A DNA stretch of 64,000 bases from CBDCWO01 sp965223405 (GTDB lineage Bacteria > Bacteroidota > Bacteroidia > Chitinophagales > Saprospiraceae), in the NCBI GenBank assembly GCA_965223405.1, contig CBDCWO010000006.1, positions 4,154,001-4,218,000 on the forward strand, read 5' to 3'. The notes under the pieces are model-generated. The model saw only the letters and a program-made list of their open reading frames with translations. It did no database searches and was not told the origin of the DNA. This document shows, in pieces, positions 17,792 to 27,167 of the stretch (position 1 is the first letter of the stretch; each line of letters starts with the position of its first letter). Position numbers and translations under genes: made by a program.

Positions 17792-19468
17792 ATGAAACCC
17801 GTTTGTGCAGCCTTGTTGATCCTATTCATGTGGAGTACCTGGTCGTCCGCTCAAGATCAATCCGGTTCAAAATTGAAAATACCGGTATCCTTTCGAGGAG
17901 GTATCCGTGCTGGATTATCCACTTTTTCAAGCAATCGGGATATCAATTACTATGCTCCATTTAGTTATAATATTGGTGCACATGCCACTGTGATTACCGC
18001 AGGAATAAGCTTACCATTCAGCTTGGTATATAGTGATTCCAGACGATCATTTTCACAACCATTTAATCGGATCGGAATCAGTCCGACTTACAAATGGATC
18101 AAAGTACATCTTGGTCACCGTAACGTACATTTTTCCAAATATACCTTGGCAGGTCATACTTTTTTAGGTGCTGGAATTGAATTGACACCGGGCATTTTCC
18201 GTTTTGGTTTTGTCACTGGTCGCTTTAATAAGGCACTTAAAAATGTACAGGGAATTGAAAACTTTGTTGGCCCTCGATTTGATCGCAAAGGATATGCATT
18301 CAAAATAGGAGTGGGCAAGGAAAATCATTATTTTGATATTTCGCTATTAAGTGCTAGGGACGATATAGAAAGCGGTGATATCAATTCTTCAGAAGGTGGT
18401 CGATTTATTCCTCCTGCTGAAAATGCGGTATTGGGTTTAAAAACCCATCATAGACTGTTTAAAGTATTCACCTGGGATGCAGAAATTGCGGCCAGCGGTT
18501 ATACAGAAAACACGCTCGCAGACCCGATCGAGGATGACTACTTTGCCAAAAATTTAGTCAATAAAATCCTTGAGCCCAGATTCATTACTACTTTGCGATT
18601 TGCCGGTGAAACATCAGTTGGACTCAATCTTACCAATTTTTCGCTGCAATTGCTATATAAAAGGATTGAACCGGAATTTCAATCAATGGGAGCTTATACT
18701 TTTTACAATGATGTGGAAGACATCACAGTAAATCCGAGTTTTACTTTGCTAAAAGGGAAAATTCGTCTTTCAACTTCTTATGGTATTCAGCGTAATAATT
18801 TGAATAATAAAAGACTGCAAGACTCTAAGAGAAAGATAGGAAGCGCCCATACCAACATTACATTTAGCAAAAAGGTATCCGGAAACTTTAGTTATTCAAA
18901 CTATCGATCGGATATTGCGACCACCAATTTAGAATGGTTAAGTGATTCATTTGATATCATTCAAATATCGGAACAAATACGTGGTGGTGTGTATTTAAAG
19001 ACAGGTCCACTAGAAAATCCTGGATCTTTAAGCTTTTCGGTATATCGGCAGGAATTTGCCCGTGAATCCGGATTCATAAATAATTTCAATGATCAGACCA
19101 CACAACTTGGTTCAAGCTTGTATTACCATAAACGAGGGAAGTCAAATAAATTTAGTTGGCGTACAGGATTGAATTATTCTGGAACGAAGAGCGACCAGAT
19201 TTCGTCCCGTCGTATTTCTATTTCCGGAGGAGTTGACAAAAATATCAGGGATAAATTTAATATAAATGGATTTGTTTCAGCAGGCCAGACCAAGGAGGTG
19301 AATCGCGATGGATTTTTATATGCGCATATTCGTTCTGGCTTACAATACCACTTGACCCAATCTCAGCGTGTAAACTTTACTCTTTCATTGATCCATCGGA
19401 AGAATCCCAATTACAGTACTGCCACAACTGATATCCGGACACAATTAAATTACGCCGTCTCTTTTTAA
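17792..19468 (+). CDS. Predicted outer-membrane beta-barrel protein
   Basis: A 558-residue protein with a signal peptide (about 1-20, LLILFMWSTWSSAQ). The remainder is a long series of amphipathic beta strands separated by Gly/Asp/Asn turns (GGIRAGLSTFSS, YNIGAHATVITAGISLPFSLVYSD, GISPTYKWIKVHLGHRNVHFSKYTLAG, and others), ending with the aromatic residue of NYAVSF. This is the usual composition of an outer-membrane barrel of about 20 strands. No TonB box or plug is present. It lies 27 bp after the repeat protein and 10 bp before the giant TANFOR-like gene. A porin-like anchor or export partner for that giant protein is a reasonable guess, but unproven. Confidence 0.72.
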   Translation: MKPVCAALLILFMWSTWSSAQDQSGSKLKIPVSFRGGIRAGLSTFSSNRDINYYAPFSYNIGAHATVITAGISLPFSLVYSDSRRSFSQPFNRIGISPTYKWIKVHLGHRNVHFSKYTLAGHTFLGAGIELTPGIFRFGFVTGRFNKALKNVQGIENFVGPRFDRKGYAFKIGVGKENHYFDISLLSARDDIESGDINSSEGGRFIPPAENAVLGLKTHHRLFKVFTWDAEIAASGYTENTLADPIEDDYFAKNLVNKILEPRFITTLRFAGETSVGLNLTNFSLQLLYKRIEPEFQSMGAYTFYNDVEDITVNPSFTLLKGKIRLSTSYGIQRNNLNNKRLQDSKRKIGSAHTNITFSKKVSGNFSYSNYRSDIATTNLEWLSDSFDIIQISEQIRGGVYLKTGPLENPGSLSFSVYRQEFARESGFINNFNDQTTQLGSSLYYHKRGKSNKFSWRTGLNYSGTKSDQISSRRISISGGVDKNIRDKFNINGFVSAGQTKEVNRDGFLYAHIRSGLQYHLTQSQRVNFTLSLIHRKNPNYSTATTDIRTQLNYAVSF

Positions 19469-19478
19469 AACTAGTAAG

Positions 19479-22400
19479 ATGAGTTCAAGATTATGCATAT
19501 TTTTCCTTTTCAGTTTTTTAATGAGGATCAGTTATGCACAATCTATCCAAATTACGACTTCCATCATGCCACCATACCCGGCAAAATGGACTGATTTAAC
19601 CGAAAATCCGGATAAAGCGAATAATGTCAGGATCTCGATTCAGAATAATGAACAAACCGAAAAAGAGTTTATTCTTTCTATCAGACTCAAGAACCTGAAT
19701 ACCGGTTCAATCGCAGAAACAGATGACCTTAATTTTGGTATTTGTAAGACCATTGGTCCGGGAGAGAACCTGGAACTTATAGGCTCGGATATCGATAGTT
19801 ATATCAATTTGGATGAAGCAGCGGTGAATGGTCAGAAAGTCTATAATATTGATCTCACCGATCCCGATTTTGAGGAAGGTATGTATGAGTTTTGTGTTCG
19901 AGCTCTGGATTGCAATAATCGAACTACTGTGTTGTCAAATTCGGTTGGCAATTGTGCTTTTTTTGAGGTTCGCTATTCAGACCCTCCGGTCAATATCAGC
20001 ATCTGTAATCAGACTATTAATCTGGAGGAAAATCCACAATTATTTATCAACTGGCAGCACGATATTCCCGGGATGATCGATGGATATATGGTGACCATAA
20101 TTGATGTGGAGGAAGGTGTTAACCCGGCGGATGCCATGGAATTTCCAAGGTCAGGTAATTTTTTCTTTGAACAGATTACTGAAAGTCAATCCTTGGTATT
20201 AAGTGTTCCGGATCAACTGGAACTGGAAAAGGGTAAAAAGTATGCGATCCAGATACAGGCAATTGACGAGCGAGCCCAATTTAACTTTCGAAATAATGGT
20301 AAAAGTGAGGTTTGTGTTTTTGAAATCGCAGCGGAAGGGATAGGCCCTCCGAAGAATATCAATATTTGCAATGATAGTATCGATGTAGATCAAACGCCCA
20401 TTTTAGCTATTAGTTGGGAGCATGATTCAACGCGGGCAACGTATTATGAAGTGTTAATTGCCGATGTCAAAGAAGGAAAGATTGCTGAAGAATCCATTCT
20501 GACGGCAAACGCTGAGGATATAGTTTACCGAGCGACGACGACTAATAATTTTTCATTTCCCGATATTCCAGGGCAGGTGGAATTGAAGAAAGGAAAAAAA
20601 TATGCCATAGTCATTAATGCGTATACTAAGCCCACCGGAGTAGAAACCAGTAAGGTATGTACTTTTTTTACCAAAGGAATTGCCATTGGCCCTCCTCGGA
20701 ATATTAATATCTGTGATGATAGTATTGCCGTAGATGAACTACCAGGATTGGCAATCAGTTGGGATCATAATTCTGAAGGAGTAAAAGATTATCAAATTAT
20801 TATTACTCAGGTAAAGGATGGTAAAACACCCCAGGAATCGATTTTGGAGGCCAATGCAGCTGATCTTGTTTACCAGGGGACAAGCAAGGATAATTATGCT
20901 TTTTTGGATATACCGGAAAAATTGGTTCTTGAAAAAGGGAAAACGTATGCCATTGTCATTAATGCCTATACTGAAGATAGAGGTGTCGAGGCAAGTAAAG
21001 TATGCACTTTTTACATAAAATCTGAGCTTGAATCGGGAGACTTTATTCCCCACTATCCATTGGCTGGGGATTATATACCGTTTGATATGTTTCCTGTCGT
21101 TATTCAATTTCAACCCTATGCAACCGCACCAAATAAGAGTGATTATAAATATCATGAATTCAGCTTTAGTATGACTGAATCAGATGAATTGATTGGGCAA
21201 TTTGGCATCCCAATCGAGAATGATGGATCAAACAATTGGCCTCGGGGACCTTTGGTATCACAAAAAAGAAATTTGGAAAAATGCAATTTCAAAGTGGATC
21301 CCTTTCCAGAAGTTCGTGCTTCCTTATTGGCATATAATCATACACAGTACGGATTACCTTATTTTCAAAATGCAATAAAGATATCAGAAGACAAGTATGA
21401 AGTGAAATTTACTAACGGAAGTAAATATGATGTGCGTTTCAAGGGAAAAATTAAAACCAGCAAACGGAGTCAAACTTCCATCTTAGAAGGAAATTTGGAT
21501 TACATCTTTCACGTCGGAATGGCCAAACCCTTGTTAAACTACCCCGAAAATCAGGATACGGTACAAAAGGGTATAATCAAATTTGGTTTTAAACCAAGTG
21601 AAAATCGACCTAGAAAACTATTTCCTGATTATTATATCTATCGTGCAAATCCAAACGAGGATGATTGTGATGCCTATAATGGTCATGTTTTTCAAAAATG
21701 TGTGCTTCAAGTCAGGGATAGTACTAGCAAATTGATCCACGAACAATTCTGGACTTTTGGGGATACGTTGAAGGAGGATTACCAATTTAGATCCTTTTTT
21801 AAAGAAAATGGTGAACGAGACCCGGAAAAGGTCTCCAAGCTAATCGAGGAACTTTATCCGGAGGAACTCACTTCCATGGATTCGATATTAAATCCTGGTG
21901 TATACCAATGGCAAGTGGTATGGGTAGCAAGACAGCTCCAGGATGAAGACGCATTTATATTTTATGTTTCCAGCGATACGTTTTCATTTGTCGTCGTAGA
22001 AAATCTGGAAGAAGAATTGGCAAAAAAGGATACTGCCAGATGCAGTGATATATGTGAAATTCCCTTACCATCAAATGTTAAGGATACCCTTTTTAAAGTG
22101 GGAGATACTTTACAAATAGGGCAATTTGAAATGAAAGTTACCCAAGTCAGCAAATCCGATGGACTGGGTACCATCAAAATTCCTTGGTTAAATAATGTTG
22201 TCGTCAACGTGAAATACTCCGGAATCAAGGCCAATACCGAAAAGCAAGTTTTTGCCGGTAAGGCAGAGGCGGTGAAAGACAATAAATTGATACTTAAGAC
22301 CTCCGTTGCCGGAACAAGTCTGGATTTGAACCAGATTCCCTCCGATCAGCTAAAAAATGCAATTCGGACCGCAAAAAAAGTATCACAGTTCTTTCAAGAC

Positions 22401-25400
22401 GATGTGCTCAATTTACCATTGGCCTTGGACCAACAATATGAGGGTGAAGAGTTTCTCTTGGGGATTATGGATATGGTATTTACCCCAGGAAAAGCAGAAT
22501 TACAAGCTGTGATGAGTATCGACTTGCCATTTGTAGATGGAATTGCTGATCAGGTACTTTCCTTTGGTAGTCAAGCCTGTTTTGGTCCTAATGGATTGGG
22601 AGCAAGTTGGAAAGATTTTTTGATGTTTCGCATCGGAGATCTTACCATTCCTGATATTAATGAGTATGAAATTGTAATAAAAGGAGCTACGGGAAAAGAG
22701 AGCATCTCCGAGTTAGATACAACTAAAGTGACTTATCTGGATTGGGATTGTAAAGGTTTTAGACGACTGCATTTGGCAGCGGAAGTTTCTTTTTCCAGGA
22801 ATTTGATTCTACCTGTTGATAAAAATGGCAAAGTGGTAGATGGAGATAAAAAGGTGAAAGGTTTTTTCCGGGCTTTAATTGATAATCCTCTTGGATTATT
22901 GGCTCAGGGAAACATGGAAAGTCGCTTTGTACACCCCGAAAGAAAAAGTATCATATTTACTGCTAAAGATATGGTTCTGGACCTTTCAGATATTGAAAAT
23001 CCACCTGGAATTAAGTTTCCCAAAGGATATGATCATCCTTCGATTAATAAAAATGAGATGGCTAATACCTGGCAAGGATTCTATCTAAAGGAGCTGAGTA
23101 TCCAATTAGACAGTTTATTTGGCAAAAGTGTCAAGAGAGGGGTTTCGGTGACGAATTCTATTATTGATCGATCGGGTATTTCCAGTAATATAAATGTTCT
23201 GGATTTACTTCCGTGGGATGAGGGTGAGGGAGTGGATGGATGGGGAATTTCGATGGATACGCTTAGAGCAACTGTTGTTCAAAATTCATGGAGGGAATTC
23301 AGTGTAATGGGAAAATTGGGAGCACCGGTGTTGCATGAAGATGATCATCTGAAATACAAAGCTCTAGCCAATCTCAAAGAGGAAAATGCCTATGTGGTCT
23401 CAATTTTTGCGGATAGTACACTCCGGTTACCGATTGCGCTTGCCGAAATGAAATTAGACAAAAACTCCAATATCACCTACGAGAAAAAGAAAGGCAAACA
23501 CAATTTTAGCGCAAAATTAAATGGATACCTATTTATTACTGACGAATCGGTAAAAAGTATTGCTCAAACTACCGGGAATTTAATCCCCTCATTGGATTTG
23601 GATAGCATACGGTTTGAATATTTTGAAGCCACTGGTGACAACAGTGGAGAAGGGCTAAAGTTTTCAAAAGCCAGTCCGCAAAAATTTATGGGAGGGTTCC
23701 CAATTTCCTTAGATGATATTGGGTTTGGTTTAAAGAATGGAAAGCCTTCATTCTTTATAGTCCCCCAGATAACTTTGGTAGATGGGATCAATGCCTTTAA
23801 TGCCAAAACCAAGTTATCGGTAGTAGGAGCCTGGGAAGGGATCAAACGACGACACTTAAAAGTGGTAGATGTAACCTTGGATGCAATAGCTGTTGATGCC
23901 GCCTGGAGTGGCATTGGTATGAAAGGATCACTGGAGTTTTATGAAGAAAATAATAAAGAAGGATTTAAAGCAGACAACTTCCAGGTTAAACTACCGATCC
24001 TTAAAGCTCCTATAAGCTTTAATGCTGATTTTGGAACCTATGGAGCGGAGAATAAAAAACAATCGACATTTGGCTCGGACCAGTATTTTAGTTATTGGTA
24101 TGTAGACGGAATGTTGCCTTTTCCTGCAGGTGTAAATATTTTTGCCGGTTTTAGCATGTATGGATTAGGTGGTGGGGCATATTATAATATGAATTTGGTT
24201 GACACGGCCACATACCAATATGGTGCAGGAAAGCCAGGTAGCAAATCCTCAGCCTCTTATGAACCTAAGAAAGGATCCATGGGTGTGAAGTTGGCCACGA
24301 TCATTGGGACTACAGGAAATCCGGATGCATTTAATATGGATGTGGGTTTGGCTGTAGAATTTAGCAGCTCATTTGGACTGAAACATATTCAACTTACAGG
24401 AGATAGTTATGTAATGACCTCATTGAAAAAACGAGATAATCCCAAGATCTATGGAAAACTGAATGCTCGCTATGATTTTGCCAAGGAAATTTTAGATAGT
24501 GATCTTGAAATCAAAGTAAATATAGAATCTCAAGGAGTAAAAATGGTAGGAGGCCATACCGGAAAGAAGATGGCTGAAGGGAAATTTTATATTAATGGTC
24601 CGGAAGATAAATGGTTTTTTAATATTGGAACCCCGGATAAAAGAGGTCTGTTAAAGGTAGATTTGTTTAAAGGTAAGGCCTCAGTAAATTTTGATTCATA
24701 CCTGATGGTGGGGCATGATGTCCCTTCTGAAATACCTGATCCTCCCGCTGGATTGATGCAAATATTGAATGGCGGGGCAAAAACCAGTAGCGATCAGGGA
24801 TCAATTGAGGGCACCGCTCAATATCAAAAACAACATCGCACCAACCTGCAAAGTTATAAAGACGCCAAGGGATTTGCATTTGGAGGTGGATTACATGTAA
24901 ATCCAAAGACTATTGATTTTTTGATATTTTACGCCCAAATTGAAGCCTGGCTAGGTTATGATTTTAATCTTACCAAAACCAAAGATCCTGTCTTTTGCAC
25001 GAATACAGGTGAAGATCGGGGAATGAATGATTGGTATGGCCAGGGACAGTTGTATGCGGGGTTAAGAGGAAATATGGGCATCAAGGTCGATATCGGCGGT
25101 TGGAATAAGAAAATTAGCTTTTTAGACTTTGCGGCTGCACTCCGGATATATGGAGGTACACCATCTCCCACTTTCTTTGCTGGAAATGCCCGAATTAGGT
25201 ATAGTGTGTTGGGAGGAACAGTGACCGGATCTTCTTCCTTTGCTTTTTCATTTGGGAAAACGTGTATTCCGGAAGATTCCAGTCCGCTGACAGGTATTTC
25301 TGTGATTGGTGATACCTATCCCAATGAACAGAACAATCAGAATATTTCTCCCTTTGCAGACTTGGCTGTTACCTATAACCTACCTGTAAACACAGACATC

Positions 25401-27167
25401 GAGATTCCTGAATTTGATAAGGTAGGTAAGCCGGTTAAATTAAATACGTACCGATTTATACCTTCCTATGAAGTTAAATTGAATTCAAATGGAAAATTAG
25501 TTGCAATTGGTGAGGAAGCATACGATAATTCATATAATCAGGTTCTATTGACACCTCAGGAACCATTAAATGAAAAAACAGCCTATAATTTTATGGTAAA
25601 AGTTCAGGCAGAACAGTTGATTGACAATGTCTTTACTCCAGTGGAGGAGGATGGAAAAGTGTGGGAAGAAAAGGTGTCAGTAGGATTTAGCACTGATATT
25701 ATGCCTGATTATTTACCTTTCAACCAAGTAGTTAAAAACGCGTATCCGGATTATGGACAGCGTTTCTTTTTGAAAGGAGAAACCGATCGTGGCCTGGGAT
25801 TTATCCAATTCAAACAGAACATAGCAAAAACACATTTATTTCAAGATGTGGATAATAGTGGTTTATCTTTTGATTATTACCATAGATTCATTTCCAACCC
25901 AGGTATGGATACATTGGAAATACCATATAATGTGAATACATATGATCCCGCCAGCAACACAATTCCTTTTGATGTAAGTCATCTGAAAAAGACATCTATT
26001 TACCTCTATGAAATAGTAAGAAAACCAGATCCCTTCAACAGGTTTGCCGCATTGGCCAATGTCAATATTCCTACAGTACTCAAAGCTCAGGCAAGTGTGT
26101 CATCAGTTAAAAAAGAATTTACGAGTTATGGAAAAGTATATGATTATCAAGCCAATATTAATCAAAATGTAGTCGGAAAACTACCGGATAAAAAATATTT
26201 TGAAGAACGGGTTGTTTTATCCTATGTTTTTGGCACTAGTAAGTATGATCACTTTCGGGACAAAGTACCAGAAACAATCTGGAAAAGATATCCTACCAGT
26301 AGTTCCAGAGGATACACTACCTATACCATAGCTTATCTGGAATTATCCGAAGGAGTAGATAAATATGATATTGAACTTAAAAGGGGAGACCCCATCGATG
26401 GTCCGGGTATTATCCGGTTTTACGAATTTAATCTGAATCCAAGATATCGTCGGAAAGGAATTAATCCTGATCCCATGATCAAGGATATTGGATACCCTTG
26501 GCACTTTAATCAAGTCCGTTATATTAGTAGACATAATAAAAAGTATAAAATAAAGGTACAAATTGGATTTAATCAGTTTTTTCAAACTGTTGATTTAAGA
26601 ATCCCTACCATGGTTGCCGGTTTACGAAGTCAAGTGCAAAGTTCCTCGTTTTATGGGCATATTTATAATCGGACAAAACCTGAAAAATTACTAACAATGG
26701 AAGATTTTACCCCGGCCAAATCGTCCTCCCGATTTACCAGATTTCGTGATCTTTCCCTTTCCGCTTCAGGCTCTTCCGTAACTAAAGCTTCAACGAGCCC
26801 CGGATCAACATCAAGTTCTCCCAAGTATGCCTTAAGAATGACTTACAGAATTCCTTATTATCTCATGAAATTGAACCGTTCTCTGAGTAGGAGGATTGTT
26901 GGCTTTTTGAATAAGCGGAAAACAGTAGGAGGGAAAAGAGTTTATTACCGTAATATTCTTGCAGACCATGATCGAACCTTTTATCGCCGGTTGAATCGAC
27001 AAAAAAGGTTGACCAACGTCAACTTCTCACTTGAAAGTGGCCGGACATATCCTTTTTTAATCAATTATGCCTATCCTTTAGTTCCAAGAAATAATGGTAA
27101 TCCGATATATCGCAGTAGTGGTGTGAAAGGTTCTTTTGTTACGGAATTCAAATTTATTGCCAGATGA
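19479..27167 (+). CDS. Giant exported TANFOR-like protein, 2562 residues
   Basis: A 2562-residue protein with signal peptide (about 1-20, FFLFSFLMRISYAQ). Residues about 21-165 resemble the TANFOR domain (ITTSIMPPYPAKWTDL, KTIGPGENLELIGSDIDSYI, GMYEFCVRALD). Three FnIII-like modules of about 115-120 residues follow (about 168-520), each beginning PP-x-NI-x-IC; the second and third are near duplicates. The middle (about 700-1900) is a huge beta-rich region with many short GxxY/GGG strands and no known catalytic motif. The C-terminus is basic and hydrophobic, with no sorting domain. TANFOR-containing proteins are known in Tannerella and gliding or predatory Bacteroidota, but have no assigned function. 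The FnIII gene overlaps its stop (ATGA), suggesting a joint complex. Confidence 0.78.
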   Translation: MSSRLCIFFLFSFLMRISYAQSIQITTSIMPPYPAKWTDLTENPDKANNVRISIQNNEQTEKEFILSIRLKNLNTGSIAETDDLNFGICKTIGPGENLELIGSDIDSYINLDEAAVNGQKVYNIDLTDPDFEEGMYEFCVRALDCNNRTTVLSNSVGNCAFFEVRYSDPPVNISICNQTINLEENPQLFINWQHDIPGMIDGYMVTIIDVEEGVNPADAMEFPRSGNFFFEQITESQSLVLSVPDQLELEKGKKYAIQIQAIDERAQFNFRNNGKSEVCVFEIAAEGIGPPKNINICNDSIDVDQTPILAISWEHDSTRATYYEVLIADVKEGKIAEESILTANAEDIVYRATTTNNFSFPDIPGQVELKKGKKYAIVINAYTKPTGVETSKVCTFFTKGIAIGPPRNINICDDSIAVDELPGLAISWDHNSEGVKDYQIIITQVKDGKTPQESILEANAADLVYQGTSKDNYAFLDIPEKLVLEKGKTYAIVINAYTEDRGVEASKVCTFYIKSELESGDFIPHYPLAGDYIPFDMFPVVIQFQPYATAPNKSDYKYHEFSFSMTESDELIGQFGIPIENDGSNNWPRGPLVSQKRNLEKCNFKVDPFPEVRASLLAYNHTQYGLPYFQNAIKISEDKYEVKFTNGSKYDVRFKGKIKTSKRSQTSILEGNLDYIFHVGMAKPLLNYPENQDTVQKGIIKFGFKPSENRPRKLFPDYYIYRANPNEDDCDAYNGHVFQKCVLQVRDSTSKLIHEQFWTFGDTLKEDYQFRSFFKENGERDPEKVSKLIEELYPEELTSMDSILNPGVYQWQVVWVARQLQDEDAFIFYVSSDTFSFVVVENLEEELAKKDTARCSDICEIPLPSNVKDTLFKVGDTLQIGQFEMKVTQVSKSDGLGTIKIPWLNNVVVNVKYSGIKANTEKQVFAGKAEAVKDNKLILKTSVAGTSLDLNQIPSDQLKNAIRTAKKVSQFFQDDVLNLPLALDQQYEGEEFLLGIMDMVFTPGKAELQAVMSIDLPFVDGIADQVLSFGSQACFGPNGLGASWKDFLMFRIGDLTIPDINEYEIVIKGATGKESISELDTTKVTYLDWDCKGFRRLHLAAEVSFSRNLILPVDKNGKVVDGDKKVKGFFRALIDNPLGLLAQGNMESRFVHPERKSIIFTAKDMVLDLSDIENPPGIKFPKGYDHPSINKNEMANTWQGFYLKELSIQLDSLFGKSVKRGVSVTNSIIDRSGISSNINVLDLLPWDEGEGVDGWGISMDTLRATVVQNSWREFSVMGKLGAPVLHEDDHLKYKALANLKEENAYVVSIFADSTLRLPIALAEMKLDKNSNITYEKKKGKHNFSAKLNGYLFITDESVKSIAQTTGNLIPSLDLDSIRFEYFEATGDNSGEGLKFSKASPQKFMGGFPISLDDIGFGLKNGKPSFFIVPQITLVDGINAFNAKTKLSVVGAWEGIKRRHLKVVDVTLDAIAVDAAWSGIGMKGSLEFYEENNKEGFKADNFQVKLPILKAPISFNADFGTYGAENKKQSTFGSDQYFSYWYVDGMLPFPAGVNIFAGFSMYGLGGGAYYNMNLVDTATYQYGAGKPGSKSSASYEPKKGSMGVKLATIIGTTGNPDAFNMDVGLAVEFSSSFGLKHIQLTGDSYVMTSLKKRDNPKIYGKLNARYDFAKEILDSDLEIKVNIESQGVKMVGGHTGKKMAEGKFYINGPEDKWFFNIGTPDKRGLLKVDLFKGKASVNFDSYLMVGHDVPSEIPDPPAGLMQILNGGAKTSSDQGSIEGTAQYQKQHRTNLQSYKDAKGFAFGGGLHVNPKTIDFLIFYAQIEAWLGYDFNLTKTKDPVFCTNTGEDRGMNDWYGQGQLYAGLRGNMGIKVDIGGWNKKISFLDFAAALRIYGGTPSPTFFAGNARIRYSVLGGTVTGSSSFAFSFGKTCIPEDSSPLTGISVIGDTYPNEQNNQNISPFADLAVTYNLPVNTDIEIPEFDKVGKPVKLNTYRFIPSYEVKLNSNGKLVAIGEEAYDNSYNQVLLTPQEPLNEKTAYNFMVKVQAEQLIDNVFTPVEEDGKVWEEKVSVGFSTDIMPDYLPFNQVVKNAYPDYGQRFFLKGETDRGLGFIQFKQNIAKTHLFQDVDNSGLSFDYYHRFISNPGMDTLEIPYNVNTYDPASNTIPFDVSHLKKTSIYLYEIVRKPDPFNRFAALANVNIPTVLKAQASVSSVKKEFTSYGKVYDYQANINQNVVGKLPDKKYFEERVVLSYVFGTSKYDHFRDKVPETIWKRYPTSSSRGYTTYTIAYLELSEGVDKYDIELKRGDPIDGPGIIRFYEFNLNPRYRRKGINPDPMIKDIGYPWHFNQVRYISRHNKKYKIKVQIGFNQFFQTVDLRIPTMVAGLRSQVQSSSFYGHIYNRTKPEKLLTMEDFTPAKSSSRFTRFRDLSLSASGSSVTKASTSPGSTSSSPKYALRMTYRIPYYLMKLNRSLSRRIVGFLNKRKTVGGKRVYYRNILADHDRTFYRRLNRQKRLTNVNFSLESGRTYPFLINYAYPLVPRNNGNPIYRSSGVKGSFVTEFKFIAR
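20344..21030 (+). repeat. Recent tandem duplication of an FnIII-like module in the giant gene
   Basis: The modules starting at 20344 and 20689 are about 345 bp (115 residues) each. They are closely similar along their whole length, e.g. NINICNDSIDVDQ against NINICDDSIAVDE, and YAIVINAYTKPTGVETSKVCTF against YAIVINAYTEDRGVEASKVCTF. An older third copy starts near 19981. Confidence 0.75.
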
